A stretch of 23,564 nt of DNA from Bacteroidales bacterium (GTDB taxonomy: Bacteria; Bacteroidota; Bacteroidia; Bacteroidales; WCHB1-69). The DNA is taken from the NCBI GenBank assembly GCA_012519525.1, contig JAAYQB010000102.1, forward strand, positions 1 through 23,564, in the 5' to 3' direction. The stretch's first letter is position 1. Each line of letters begins with the position of its first letter. The position numbers and the translations under genes were made by a program. Of this stretch, positions 14,349-20,757 are shown one piece after another. Under the pieces are notes generated by a model that saw nothing but the letters and a program-made list of their open reading frames with translations, was not told the DNA's origin and searched no databases.

Positions 14349-14792
14349 TTAATTTTCAAAAGGACTTGCACCTTTAATAGAAACGCCCATACTACGTGCG
14401 GTCCCTGCCACCATTTTCATTGCCGACTCGGTAGTGAAACAATTTAAATCGTTCATTTTCGATTCGGCAATAGCGCGTACTTGCTCCCATGAAATGGATG
14501 CTACTTTTGCGCGGTTAGGTTCTGCAGAGCCTTTTTTTAGTTTTGCAATTTCCATAATCTGAATAGCAACAGGAGATATTTTTAAGATAAAATCGAAGGA
14601 TTTATCTTTATAAACAGTAATGATAACAGGAATTACTTTTCCTGCTTGGTCTTGTGTACGAGCATTAAACTGTTTACAAAACTCCATGATGTTAACGCCT
14701 TTTGCACCTAATGCCGGTCCAACAGGCGGAGATGGATTTGCAGCGCCTCCTTTAATTTGTAATTTGATGAGTCCTGCTACTTCTTTTGCCAT
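14349..14792 (-). CDS. rplK: 50S ribosomal protein L11
   Basis: The 147-residue L11 has an N-terminal domain with the conserved Pro-rich loop NPSPPVGPALGAKGVNIMEF (19-38), the thiostrepton/GTPase-centre contact. The C-terminal RNA-binding domain contains MKMVAGTARSMGV. It binds the GTPase-associated region of 23S rRNA. It follows nusG by 47 bp. Confidence 0.98.
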   Translation of the reverse strand: MAKEVAGLIKLQIKGGAANPSPPVGPALGAKGVNIMEFCKQFNARTQDQAGKVIPVIITVYKDKSFDFILKISPVAIQIMEIAKLKKGSAEPNRAKVASISWEQVRAIAESKMNDLNCFTTESAMKMVAGTARSMGVSIKGASPFEN

Positions 14793-14839
14793 TTTTTAAA
14801 TTAATTTAATATTAATAAAATGTATTATCCTTTCAATAT

Positions 14840-15385
14840 TTAAGATTCTTTTGTAACTTGATTAAATCCGAGTTCTAATGGGGTTTTTCTGCCAAAAATC
14901 TTCACCGTAACTTTTAGCTTCTTTTTGTCATTGTTGATTTCTTCAACAATGCCACTAAAACTATTGAAAGGTCCATCAATAACGGTAATGGATTCTCCTA
15001 CAATGAAAGACGGAACTAATTCTTCTTCCATTTCTGCCAGTTCATCTACCTTACCTAATAATCGCATTACTTCTGTTTCTCGCAATGCTTCGGGATTGTT
15101 GTTGCCAAGAAAACCCATCACTCCGGGAGCTTGTCGCAGTAAATGTTTTACTTCCGCTACCGATAAATCGGCTTCTACAAAGACATAGCTCGGATAGAAG
15201 TTTTTTTCTTTTGTTACTTTTTTCCCATTCCGAATTTGATAAACTTTTTCGATAGGAACCAATACTTGCGACACAAAATCCTGCAATTCTTGCTTAGCAA
15301 CCTCACTTTCGATATGTTGTTTTATCTTTTTTTCGTGCCCTGTAATGGCTCTTAAAACATACCATTTCTTTTTTGTTTCGCTCAT
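14840..15385 (-). CDS. nusG: Transcription termination/antitermination factor NusG
   Basis: From the ATG at 15385 the product is 181 residues. The frame extends two codons to a TTG, which is less likely as a start. The NGN domain begins KKWYVLRAITGHEKKIKQHI and includes FYPSYVFVEA. The C-terminal KOW domain is seen as VIDGPFNSFSGIVEEINNDK followed by KKLKVTVKIFGRKTPLELGF. NusG binds the RNA polymerase clamp and links it to Rho or to ribosomal protein S10. It lies between secE and rplK, as in most bacteria. Confidence 0.97.
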   Translation of the reverse strand: MSETKKKWYVLRAITGHEKKIKQHIESEVAKQELQDFVSQVLVPIEKVYQIRNGKKVTKEKNFYPSYVFVEADLSVAEVKHLLRQAPGVMGFLGNNNPEALRETEVMRLLGKVDELAEMEEELVPSFIVGESITVIDGPFNSFSGIVEEINNDKKKLKVTVKIFGRKTPLELGFNQVTKES

Positions 15386-15482
15386 ATTCAAAAAACGTTA
15401 TTAATAGATTTATTTATTCAAAACATCTTTCAAAAAAAACATTGTTCTTTTGGGAAGCAAGATGTGATATAAATTCTTTTTT

Positions 15483-15707
15483 TTATGCGCCATATAAAAA
15501 TCCTAATAATCCTTTCCAAATAAATTGTCCAAAATGTATTTTTTGGATACCAAATGAAAAATCCATTATAAACACAATGAGAGCAATAATTAAAGAAGCT
15601 ATAGAAACAACTATAGCACTGTTTTGAAGCTCAGCCCATGTCGGCCATGAGACTTTTTGTGTTAATTCAAGATATGAATCTTTAAAATATGAAATAATCT
15701 TTTTCAT
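15483..15707 (-). CDS. secE: Preprotein translocase subunit SecE
   Basis: The 74-residue, single-domain SecE has the amphipathic N-terminal helix (YFKDSYLELTQKVSWPTWAE), carrying the family's K-V-x-W-P motif. One membrane-spanning helix follows (about 29-52), then a short hydrophobic tail. SecE clamps SecY in the inner-membrane translocon. Its pairing with nusG is nearly universal. The gene was placed by motif and by position between tRNA-Trp and nusG. Confidence 0.95.
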   Translation of the reverse strand: MKKIISYFKDSYLELTQKVSWPTWAELQNSAIVVSIASLIIALIVFIMDFSFGIQKIHFGQFIWKGLLGFLYGA

Positions 15708-15737
15708 TATATTATTATATTTTTATATTTCTCTATG

Positions 15738-15808
15738 CAGGAGCAGTAAGATTCGAACTCACATCAACGGTTTTGGAGACCGCTATTCTACCCTTGAACT
15801 ATGCTCCT
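15738..15808 (-). tRNA. tRNA-Trp (CCA)
   Basis: The acceptor arms AGGAGCA (5' end at 15808) and TGCTCCT pair fully, with G as discriminator. The anticodon loop reads CTCCAAA on the minus strand, giving CCA. The T-loop has GTTCGAATC. The 3' CCA is not encoded. It lies between tuf and secE, in the same direction as both. Confidence 0.95.
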
Positions 15809-15811
15809 TAC

Positions 15812-15841
15812 AATTAGGAATCGCCAAAGCAATTCCTAATT
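15812..15841 (-). other. Hairpin between tuf and tRNA-Trp
   Basis: A perfect 10-bp stem (AATTAGGAAT with ATTCCTAATT) closes a 10-nt loop in the 38-bp gap between the tuf stop and tRNA-Trp. No T-tract follows on the minus strand, so it is a poor terminator. It is more likely an RNA-processing or 3'-end-stabilising hairpin. Confidence 0.65.
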
Positions 15842-15846
15842 ATGTA

Positions 15847-17034
15847 TTAATCTAATATTTCGGTAACCTGACCTGCTCCAACGGTTCTACCGCCTTCACG
15901 GATAGCAAAACGTAAGTTCATGTTGAGAGCGATTTCTGCAATCAAGTGTACTTCAATAGTTAAGTTATCGCCGGGCATAACCATTTCAACTCCTTCCGGT
16001 AATGTGATTTCACCGGTAACGTCTGTAGTTCTAAAATAGAATTGAGGACGGTATTTGTTGTGGAATGGAGTATGACGACCACCTTCTTCTTTTTTCAAGA
16101 TATAAACTTCGGCTTTGAAATGTTTATGAGGTTTAATAGAACCCGGTTTTGCAATAACCATTCCGCGACGTATTTCGTCTTTATCAATACCTCTTAATAA
16201 TAAACCTGCATTATCGCCGGCTTCACCTTCGTCTAATATTTTACGGAACATTTCTACTCCTATAACAACAGATTTTAATTTTTCAGCTCCCATACCGATA
16301 ATATCAACCGGTTCGCCGGTTTTAATAACGCCTGTTTCGATACGTCCTGTGGCTACCGTACCACGACCTGTAATTGAGAATACGTCTTCGACAGGCATTA
16401 AGAATGGTTTATCTTTATCGCGTACCGGAAGAGGAATCCACTCGTCAACAGCATTCATAAGTTCCATAATAGAATCAACCCATTTAGGTTCGTTATTAAG
16501 TCCGCCTAATGCAGAACCTCTGATAACAGGGGTGTTGTCGCCATCAAATTTATAGAAATTTAATAAGTCGCGAATTTCCATTTCAACAAGTTCTAATAAT
16601 TCTTCATCGTCAACTAAGTCGACTTTGTTCATGAAAACGACTAATTTTTTCACTCCGACTTGACCAGCTAAAAGAATGTGTTCTCTTGTTTGCGGCATAG
16701 GACCATCGGTAGCTGCTACTACTAAGATAGCACCGTCCATTTGAGCTGCTCCCGTTACCATATTTTTAATATAGTCAGCGTGTCCCGGACAGTCAACGTG
16801 TGCATAGTGACGGTTCTCAGTTTGGTATTCGACGTGAGATGTGTTAATGGTAATACCACGTTCTTTTTCTTCAGGTGCATTGTCGATAGAATCGAAAGAA
16901 CGAGCTTCTGATAATCCTTTTTCTGCTAATACTTTTGTTATAGCGGTAGTTAAAGTTGTTTTACCGTGGTCTATATGACCGATTGTTCCAATATTTACGT
17001 GTGATTTGGAACGTTCAAATTTTTCTTTTGCCAT
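15847..17034 (-). CDS. tuf: Elongation factor Tu
   Basis: The 395-residue GTPase has all its nucleotide motifs: GHIDHGKT (19-26), RGITIN (59-64), DCPGH (81-85) and NKVD (136-139). Domains 2 and 3 follow, with GRGTVATGRIE and the C-terminal RFAIREGGRTVGAGQVTEIL. EF-Tu carries aminoacyl-tRNA to the ribosome. The gene sits between four upstream tRNA genes and tRNA-Trp. A possible promoter of its own (TAATTTTG at 17067-17074) lies in the gap after tRNA-Thr(GGT). No second tuf copy is in the window. Confidence 0.99.
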   Translation of the reverse strand: MAKEKFERSKSHVNIGTIGHIDHGKTTLTTAITKVLAEKGLSEARSFDSIDNAPEEKERGITINTSHVEYQTENRHYAHVDCPGHADYIKNMVTGAAQMDGAILVVAATDGPMPQTREHILLAGQVGVKKLVVFMNKVDLVDDEELLELVEMEIRDLLNFYKFDGDNTPVIRGSALGGLNNEPKWVDSIMELMNAVDEWIPLPVRDKDKPFLMPVEDVFSITGRGTVATGRIETGVIKTGEPVDIIGMGAEKLKSVVIGVEMFRKILDEGEAGDNAGLLLRGIDKDEIRRGMVIAKPGSIKPHKHFKAEVYILKKEEGGRHTPFHNKYRPQFYFRTTDVTGEITLPEGVEMVMPGDNLTIEVHLIAEIALNMNLRFAIREGGRTVGAGQVTEILD

Positions 17035-17066
17035 TTTTAATTGATTTTTGGGTGTTTTTTTATATT

Positions 17067-17074
17067 CAAAATTA
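17067..17074 (-). promoter_or_regulatory. Possible internal promoter -7 box for tuf
   Basis: TAATTTTG on the minus strand fits TAnnTTTG, 33 nt before the tuf ATG. I see no convincing TTG/TTTG -33 element at the right distance. In such AT-rich sequence this may be chance. Confidence 0.3.
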
Positions 17075-17103
17075 TTTTTTCTTTGAGAAATTTATATTCA
17101 TAG

Positions 17104-17175
<72 letters not shown>

Positions 17176-17184
17176 GTCTCTTTG

Positions 17185-17257
17185 AGCGGAAGACGGGGCT
17201 CGAACCCGCCACCTAAAGCTTGGAAGGCTTTCGCTCTACCAAATGAGCTACTTCCGC
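17185..17257 (-). tRNA. tRNA-Gly (TCC)
   Basis: The acceptor arms GCGGAAG and CTTCCGC pair fully. The anticodon stem AAAGC/GCTTT closes the loop CTTCCAA, giving TCC. The T-loop has GTTCGAGCC. It is equivalent to E. coli glyT. Confidence 0.95.
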
Positions 17258-17282
17258 TTGTGAGATAAAAATGTTTTGTGCG

Positions 17283-17364
17283 TGGGGGGAGGAGGATTCG
17301 AACCTCCGAAGGCTTCGCCAACAGATTTACAGTCTGCCCCATTTGACCACTCTGGTATCCCCCC
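17283..17364 (-). tRNA. tRNA-Tyr (GTA)
   Basis: This is a class II tRNA of 82 nt with a long variable arm. The acceptor arms GGGGGGA and TCCCCCC pair fully, and the discriminator is A. The anticodon stem CAGAC...GTCTG-type pairing surrounds GTA. The T-loop has GTTCGAATC. It is equivalent to E. coli tyrU. Confidence 0.95.
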
Positions 17365-17370
17365 AATTTA

Positions 17371-17383
17371 TTTCAAAGAACTT
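17371..17383 (-). promoter_or_regulatory. boxA-like element in the tRNA spacer
   Basis: AAGTTCTTTGAAA lies one base after the discriminator of tRNA-Thr(TGT), in the spacer before tRNA-Tyr. It is identical over 13 nt to 62-74 in the RRM leader. It resembles the GTTCTTTGA element I recall from Bacteroidota rRNA operons, a likely Nus-factor site. Function is inferred. Confidence 0.4.
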
Positions 17384-17384
17384 G

Positions 17385-17458
17385 AGCCACTAGAGGGATT
17401 CGAACCCCCGACCCGCTGATTACAAATCAGCTGCTCTGGCCAGCTGAGCTACAGTGGC
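17385..17458 (-). tRNA. tRNA-Thr (TGT)
   Basis: The acceptor arms GCCACTG and TAGTGGC pair with a mismatch or wobble at the inner end. The anticodon stem GCTGA/TCAGC closes the loop TTTGTAA, giving TGT. The T-loop has GTTCGAATC. It is the first gene of the cluster and equivalent to E. coli thrU. Confidence 0.95.
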
Positions 17459-17494
17459 TTTTTTCTAATATTCCATTATAAAAAAAACGGATTG

Positions 17495-17502
17495 CAAATG
17501 TA
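17495..17502 (-). promoter_or_regulatory. -7 box for the tRNA-tuf cluster
   Basis: TACATTTG on the minus strand, followed by CAA, fits TAnnTTTG. It lies 36 nt before the first tRNA-Thr, so transcription would start near 17488. No good -33 TTTG is at the usual distance, which can occur for stable-RNA promoters. The stretch 17460-17776 contains no gene: this box, a 10-bp inverted repeat with a 22-nt gap (17662-17703), and the rubredoxin terminator are all I see. Confidence 0.55.
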
Positions 17503-17661
17503 CAACTTTTTTTAATAGTAATTTCTGTTTTTTTCAAAAAAAATCATTTATTTTAAATAAATGAGAATCAACAAAGAATAAAAGCTTTAAAAGTGAAAAA
17601 GTTATGTTGATGCGGTTTTGCGATGAAAAATTCAAATAATTTTGGAAACTTTTTGTGTTTC

Positions 17662-17703
17662 TACCCAAAAAAATTACAAGAATTTATTTCGTCTTTTTGG
17701 GTA
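17662..17703. repeat. 10-bp inverted repeat in the intergenic region
   Basis: TACCCAAAAA (17662-17671) and TTTTTGGGTA (17694-17703) are exact inverted copies separated by 22 nt. The loop is large and AT-rich. It could be an operator, a weak secondary terminator or chance. Confidence 0.35.
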
Positions 17704-17723
17704 AAAACATTTTCACGTTTAGT

Positions 17724-17754
17724 AAAAAAAACCATACTTAAGTTGTATGGTTTT
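17724..17754 (-). terminator. Terminator of the rubredoxin gene
   Basis: AAAACCATAC (17728-17737) pairs with GTATGGTTTT (17745-17754) around a 7-nt loop. On the minus strand the stem runs into TTTTTTTT. It lies 22 bp past the rubredoxin stop. Confidence 0.85.
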
Positions 17755-17776
17755 AGTGTGAGTTAGGTATTTCTCG

Positions 17777-17947
17777 TTAATCAATAGGGGAGAATTCTTC
17801 TTTTCCTACTCCGCATAAAGGACAAAGCCAATCTTCGGGAAGGTCTTCGAAAGAAGTGCCCGGTTGAATACCTGCATCCTCATCGCCTATTGCCGGATCG
17901 TAAACATATCCGCATACATCACATTCGTACTTTTTTAATGTTGCCAT
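17777..17947 (-). CDS. Rubredoxin
   Basis: This 56-residue protein starts MATLKKYECDVCGYVYDP. Cys9, Cys12, Cys42 and Cys45, in CDVCG and CPLCG, bind one iron atom. The loop between them (GDEDAGIQPGTSFEDLPEDW) is the classic rubredoxin core. It carries single electrons, commonly to oxygen- or peroxide-reducing enzymes in anaerobes, so it hints at an anaerobic or microaerophilic lifestyle. The ATG at 17947 is the only sensible start. No partner oxidoreductase is adjacent. A terminator follows directly. I saw no consensus promoter box in the 85-bp gap to the glycosyltransferase gene, so readthrough from upstream is possible. Confidence 0.97.
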   Translation of the reverse strand: MATLKKYECDVCGYVYDPAIGDEDAGIQPGTSFEDLPEDWLCPLCGVGKEEFSPID

Positions 17948-18032
17948 AATTTTAATTTTTTTAGATTTTTGATTTATTGATAAAAGTTGGTATATATTTC
18001 GTAAGGGATAATAAAAGCATTTTCTAAGCCTA

Positions 18033-18950
18033 TCATATATCTTGCGAATTATTATGTCTTAAATAGCATAAATAATTTAGCTTGTATAAGTTGAATAGAA
18101 ATAAGTTAGGGTGTTTGCTTTTGAAATTGAAGAGCATTATTTTCTTTAACATCAAATAAGCAAAAGAAAATAAAGGGATTAACTTCCATTTTTCAATCTT
18201 TGCGTATACTCTGAGCAATCGAATGTCTTGGATGAGCAGATTGCGGTCGGGATAATTTTCCAATAGAATTACCAAGTTGGCTACTCCTTGTCTTGTTTTT
18301 TCGAGATAAACATCGTTGGTGTCTATGCCGATGTGATAGAGAGGGTTGTCGATGTGTTGAATGGTGCAATTGCGTTTTTTCAGTTCAAATTCGAATAAGG
18401 TGTCTTCGTGTCCGTAGTTTTTGAGCAGTTCGTTAAAGCGTATTGACCAAAACAGCTTTTTTGCTATCATAAAATTGAAAGTTGAAAATCGTGAGTTGGG
18501 GTTTTGGCTTCTTTCTTCCGCCGATTGGGTTTCGGCACTTACGCCGTATCGCCAACGCAAATAAGCATTCGGTGGTGGGGGAGTAGGTTTATATGCCGTC
18601 CCGCCACACACAACGACATCGTTGCCTTTACAATAAGGTAGATAGCGTGCAATGTATTGGTTGTCTACCGGTTCGGAATCGCAATCTAAAAATATTAAAT
18701 AATCGTATTGTGCTTGTCCGGCCAAAAAATTTCGGGCAATCGCTCTTCCCGCTTTGGTGGGCAGCTCGAAAAGTTTGGTTTTAGATAGTTCTTTTAAAAC
18801 AGCATTTTCTTCTCTATGGCATGTATTGTCCGAAGCGTCGTCTAATAATAATATTTCGAAATCAATATTTTCTTTGTTTGCTTGTTGGTGTAAGTTGCGA
18901 ACCAAACTTACGGCATTGTAATTATAAATAGGAATTAATATGGATAACAT
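18033..18950 (-). CDS. Family 2 glycosyltransferase
   Basis: The 305-residue GT-A enzyme starts MLSILIPIYNYNAVSLVRNL. Family motifs are LLLDDAS (34-40) for the nucleotide, KAGRAIARN (66-74), and a DxD-type FLDCDSE (87-93) that would hold the metal and nucleotide sugar. Then come GGTAYKPTPPP and a GHEDTLFEFEL segment, matching the ED acceptor-site motif. The C-terminal part has a hydrophobic stretch (PLFSFAYLMLKKIMLF) that may rest on the membrane. The donor and acceptor cannot be read. It starts 5 bp after the FtsE-like gene, so the two probably share a transcript. Confidence 0.9.
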   Translation of the reverse strand: MLSILIPIYNYNAVSLVRNLHQQANKENIDFEILLLDDASDNTCHREENAVLKELSKTKLFELPTKAGRAIARNFLAGQAQYDYLIFLDCDSEPVDNQYIARYLPYCKGNDVVVCGGTAYKPTPPPPNAYLRWRYGVSAETQSAEERSQNPNSRFSTFNFMIAKKLFWSIRFNELLKNYGHEDTLFEFELKKRNCTIQHIDNPLYHIGIDTNDVYLEKTRQGVANLVILLENYPDRNLLIQDIRLLRVYAKIEKWKLIPLFSFAYLMLKKIMLFNFKSKHPNLFLFNLYKLNYLCYLRHNNSQDI

Positions 18951-18955
18951 TGTTT

Positions 18956-19792
18956 TTACTCTATTACTTTTCCTTGTTCAATACGTAGTAATCGAGAAGG
19001 AATTTGGTTGATTATGTTATAATTATGTGTAGCTATTATGACCGATGTTCCTTTTTTGCTGATTTCCTGAAACAGTTTTACAATTTCTAAAGAGGTGTCA
19101 GGGTCGAGGTTTCCTGTCGGTTCATCGGCTAATATTATTTCCGGATTGTTAACCAAGGCTCTGGCGATACAAACGCGTTGTTGTTCTCCACCCGAAAGCT
19201 GATGCGGCATTTTATGTCCTTTTGTTTTTAGTCCAACTAAATTTAAAACTTCTTCGATACGTTCATCTCTCTTTACGCGGTCTTTCCAGCCCGTAACCTT
19301 AGTGATAAATTTTAAATTTTCGTAAATACTGCGGTCGTATAATAACTGAAAGTCTTGAAAGACAATGCCAAGTTTTCTACGTAATCGTTGTATGTTTTTT
19401 GATTTAATTTTTAGCATATTAAAACCCGCTACGGTCAATTCTCCGTTTCGTATGGGGACTTCGCCGTACAATATTTTCAGCAAATTACTTTTACCGCTTC
19501 CTGTTTTTCCAATCACATATAGCATTTCGCCTTGTTTGACGGAAAAGCTTACATCGGATAAAATCAATATTTTTTTCTGATAAATATCGACATTTTTAAC
19601 GACTATAACGTCGTGGGCTTCGGCTACGGTCGTGTTTTCCTTTTCTTCTTCCAATTGATTTGCTGTGTTTGTCTCGTCATTATCAGATACGTTATCCGTT
19701 GTGTTTTCCGTTAAATCCGGACTTGCAACAGCTTCATTAGAAGGATTATCGGGTTTGCTTTCTAAAATAGGTTTTATTTCTAAATCAATCAT
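18956..19792 (-). CDS. ftsE: FtsE-type ABC transporter ATP-binding protein
   Basis: The 278-residue ATPase has Walker A GKTGSGKS (95-102), Q-loop Gln146, signature LSGGEQQR (199-206), Walker B IILADEP (219-225) and H-loop His256. LGIVFQDFQLLYDRSIYENL and GLKTKGHKMPHQLSGGEQQR are typical of FtsE, which with FtsX drives division-site peptidoglycan hydrolysis. Residues 1-60 are an acidic, Asn/Thr/Glu-rich, probably disordered extension absent from most FtsE proteins. There is no in-frame ATG to shorten it, and the promoter (19816-19823) lies just upstream of its ATG. No ftsX is in the window, so assignment to FtsE rather than a LolD-like ATPase rests on sequence alone. Confidence 0.8.
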   Translation of the reverse strand: MIDLEIKPILESKPDNPSNEAVASPDLTENTTDNVSDNDETNTANQLEEEKENTTVAEAHDVIVVKNVDIYQKKILILSDVSFSVKQGEMLYVIGKTGSGKSNLLKILYGEVPIRNGELTVAGFNMLKIKSKNIQRLRRKLGIVFQDFQLLYDRSIYENLKFITKVTGWKDRVKRDERIEEVLNLVGLKTKGHKMPHQLSGGEQQRVCIARALVNNPEIILADEPTGNLDPDTSLEIVKLFQEISKKGTSVIIATHNYNIINQIPSRLLRIEQGKVIE

Positions 19793-19815
19793 AGTTGAGT
19801 ATTATATCTGATTTG

Positions 19816-19841
19816 CAAAAGTACATTTTTTTTTATTCCAA
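19816..19841 (-). promoter_or_regulatory. Promoter of the ftsE-like gene
   Basis: The minus strand reads GATTG, 15 nt, TACTTTTG (19816-19823), then CAAATC. The leader would be about 17 nt. This TTG-N14/15-TACTTTTGCAA form matches the promoters near 1078 and 1770. Confidence 0.55.
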
Positions 19842-19876
19842 TCTCTTTTTTTTTTATTTTTCTAAAATTCTATTTC

Positions 19877-20623
19877 TTAGTTATTTGACTTCCAATCTAA
19901 AGCTACTCTACACACTTCCGTATTTCCTTGTCGGGAAAATATGGAAGAGATATAGCTGTGAGCTGCCGTTTGTTTTTTCACTATGGAATATTCGTCTCCG
20001 TATTTAGCTTGCGAAATAAAATGGATATTGCATGTTTTTAAAACATGCTGTTGATGGAAATCGTGTCCGTATTCGTCTAAAATCCACATTAAATAACGGG
20101 TGTTGTTGACATGTTTATTCATGTCGATATCGGAATGTAACACTCGATGATAAATGTTGGACGAAGGAATATCTATTTTCGGAATTTTCGGAATTTTTCC
20201 TTGAATAGCATGCTTGTCTAAAATCATATTAGTCTCGTTTTCAGGTGTTACTTTTTGCGGTTTAAAATTTTCTTTGTTTAAAATGACCCATGCCGAAGTT
20301 GCTGCGATAATACGATTTCCTTCTTCGTCGAAGATTTCGAAATCGCGAGGATAAATAATCAGTTCGGGATTTTTTCCCCATGTTTTTAGGTGGATGGATT
20401 CGTTCCATTCGGGCATTCGTTCGATGTGAATATGCAGTTTTACCAATGCCCAAAACATGTTTTTTGTTTGCAAAAAATGCCAGCCGAATTGATTGTTGTT
20501 GGCGTGTGCCCATGCCGCTTCTTGCATGAAATACATTAAGTTTGATAAAATTAGCTTCCGATTGTCGTCAACAAAATAAGAATAAACTTTAAAAGTTTGC
20601 TCGTATATATTTCTTTTTTCCAT
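19877..20623 (-). CDS. Acyl-ACP thioesterase
   Basis: The 248-residue double hot-dog protein is of the acyl-ACP thioesterase family (PF01643). The N-terminal hot-dog runs from YEQTFKVYSYFVDDN and includes LMYFMQEAAWAHANN. The C-terminal one has SDIDMNKHVNNTRYLMWILD (164-183). Asn169 and His171 in that segment match catalytic residues of plant FatA/FatB. It would release free fatty acids from acyl carrier protein and so set chain length. The length is typical of the bacterial family. The ATG at 20623 has its own promoter (20655-20682), and the gene is divergent from the S9 peptidase gene. Confidence 0.92.
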   Translation of the reverse strand: MEKRNIYEQTFKVYSYFVDDNRKLILSNLMYFMQEAAWAHANNNQFGWHFLQTKNMFWALVKLHIHIERMPEWNESIHLKTWGKNPELIIYPRDFEIFDEEGNRIIAATSAWVILNKENFKPQKVTPENETNMILDKHAIQGKIPKIPKIDIPSSNIYHRVLHSDIDMNKHVNNTRYLMWILDEYGHDFHQQHVLKTCNIHFISQAKYGDEYSIVKKQTAAHSYISSIFSRQGNTEVCRVALDWKSNN

Positions 20624-20654
20624 CCCTGTTTTATTTTTTATTGTAATAAGACTG

Positions 20655-20682
20655 CAAAGGTAATAAAAAATACTTATGCAAA
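20655..20682 (-). promoter_or_regulatory. Promoter of the thioesterase gene
   Basis: TTTG (20679-20682), a 16-nt spacer and TACCTTTG (20655-20662) on the minus strand fit the Bacteroidota consensus, with a leader of about 25 nt. Confidence 0.6.
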
Positions 20683-20722
20683 CGAATGTGAGATAAATTT
20701 AAAATAATAGCAATAAAAATTG

Positions 20723-20730
20723 TAATTTTG
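20723..20730 (+). promoter_or_regulatory. -7 box of the S9 peptidase gene
   Basis: TAATTTTG fits TAnnTTTG and implies a start near 20737. It overlaps a TTG at 20728 that begins the open frame, so the TTG cannot be the real start and an ATG at 20758 or 20773 is used. No clear -33 TTTG is visible. Confidence 0.5.
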
Positions 20731-20757
20731 TCTTTTTTTAATTTAAATACAAATAAA

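Noticed and set aside
20728..20757. TTG start for the S9 peptidase
   Set aside because: The TTG overlaps the TAATTTTG -7 box, so it would lie upstream of the transcript. An ATG at 20758 or 20773 gives a normal signal peptide.
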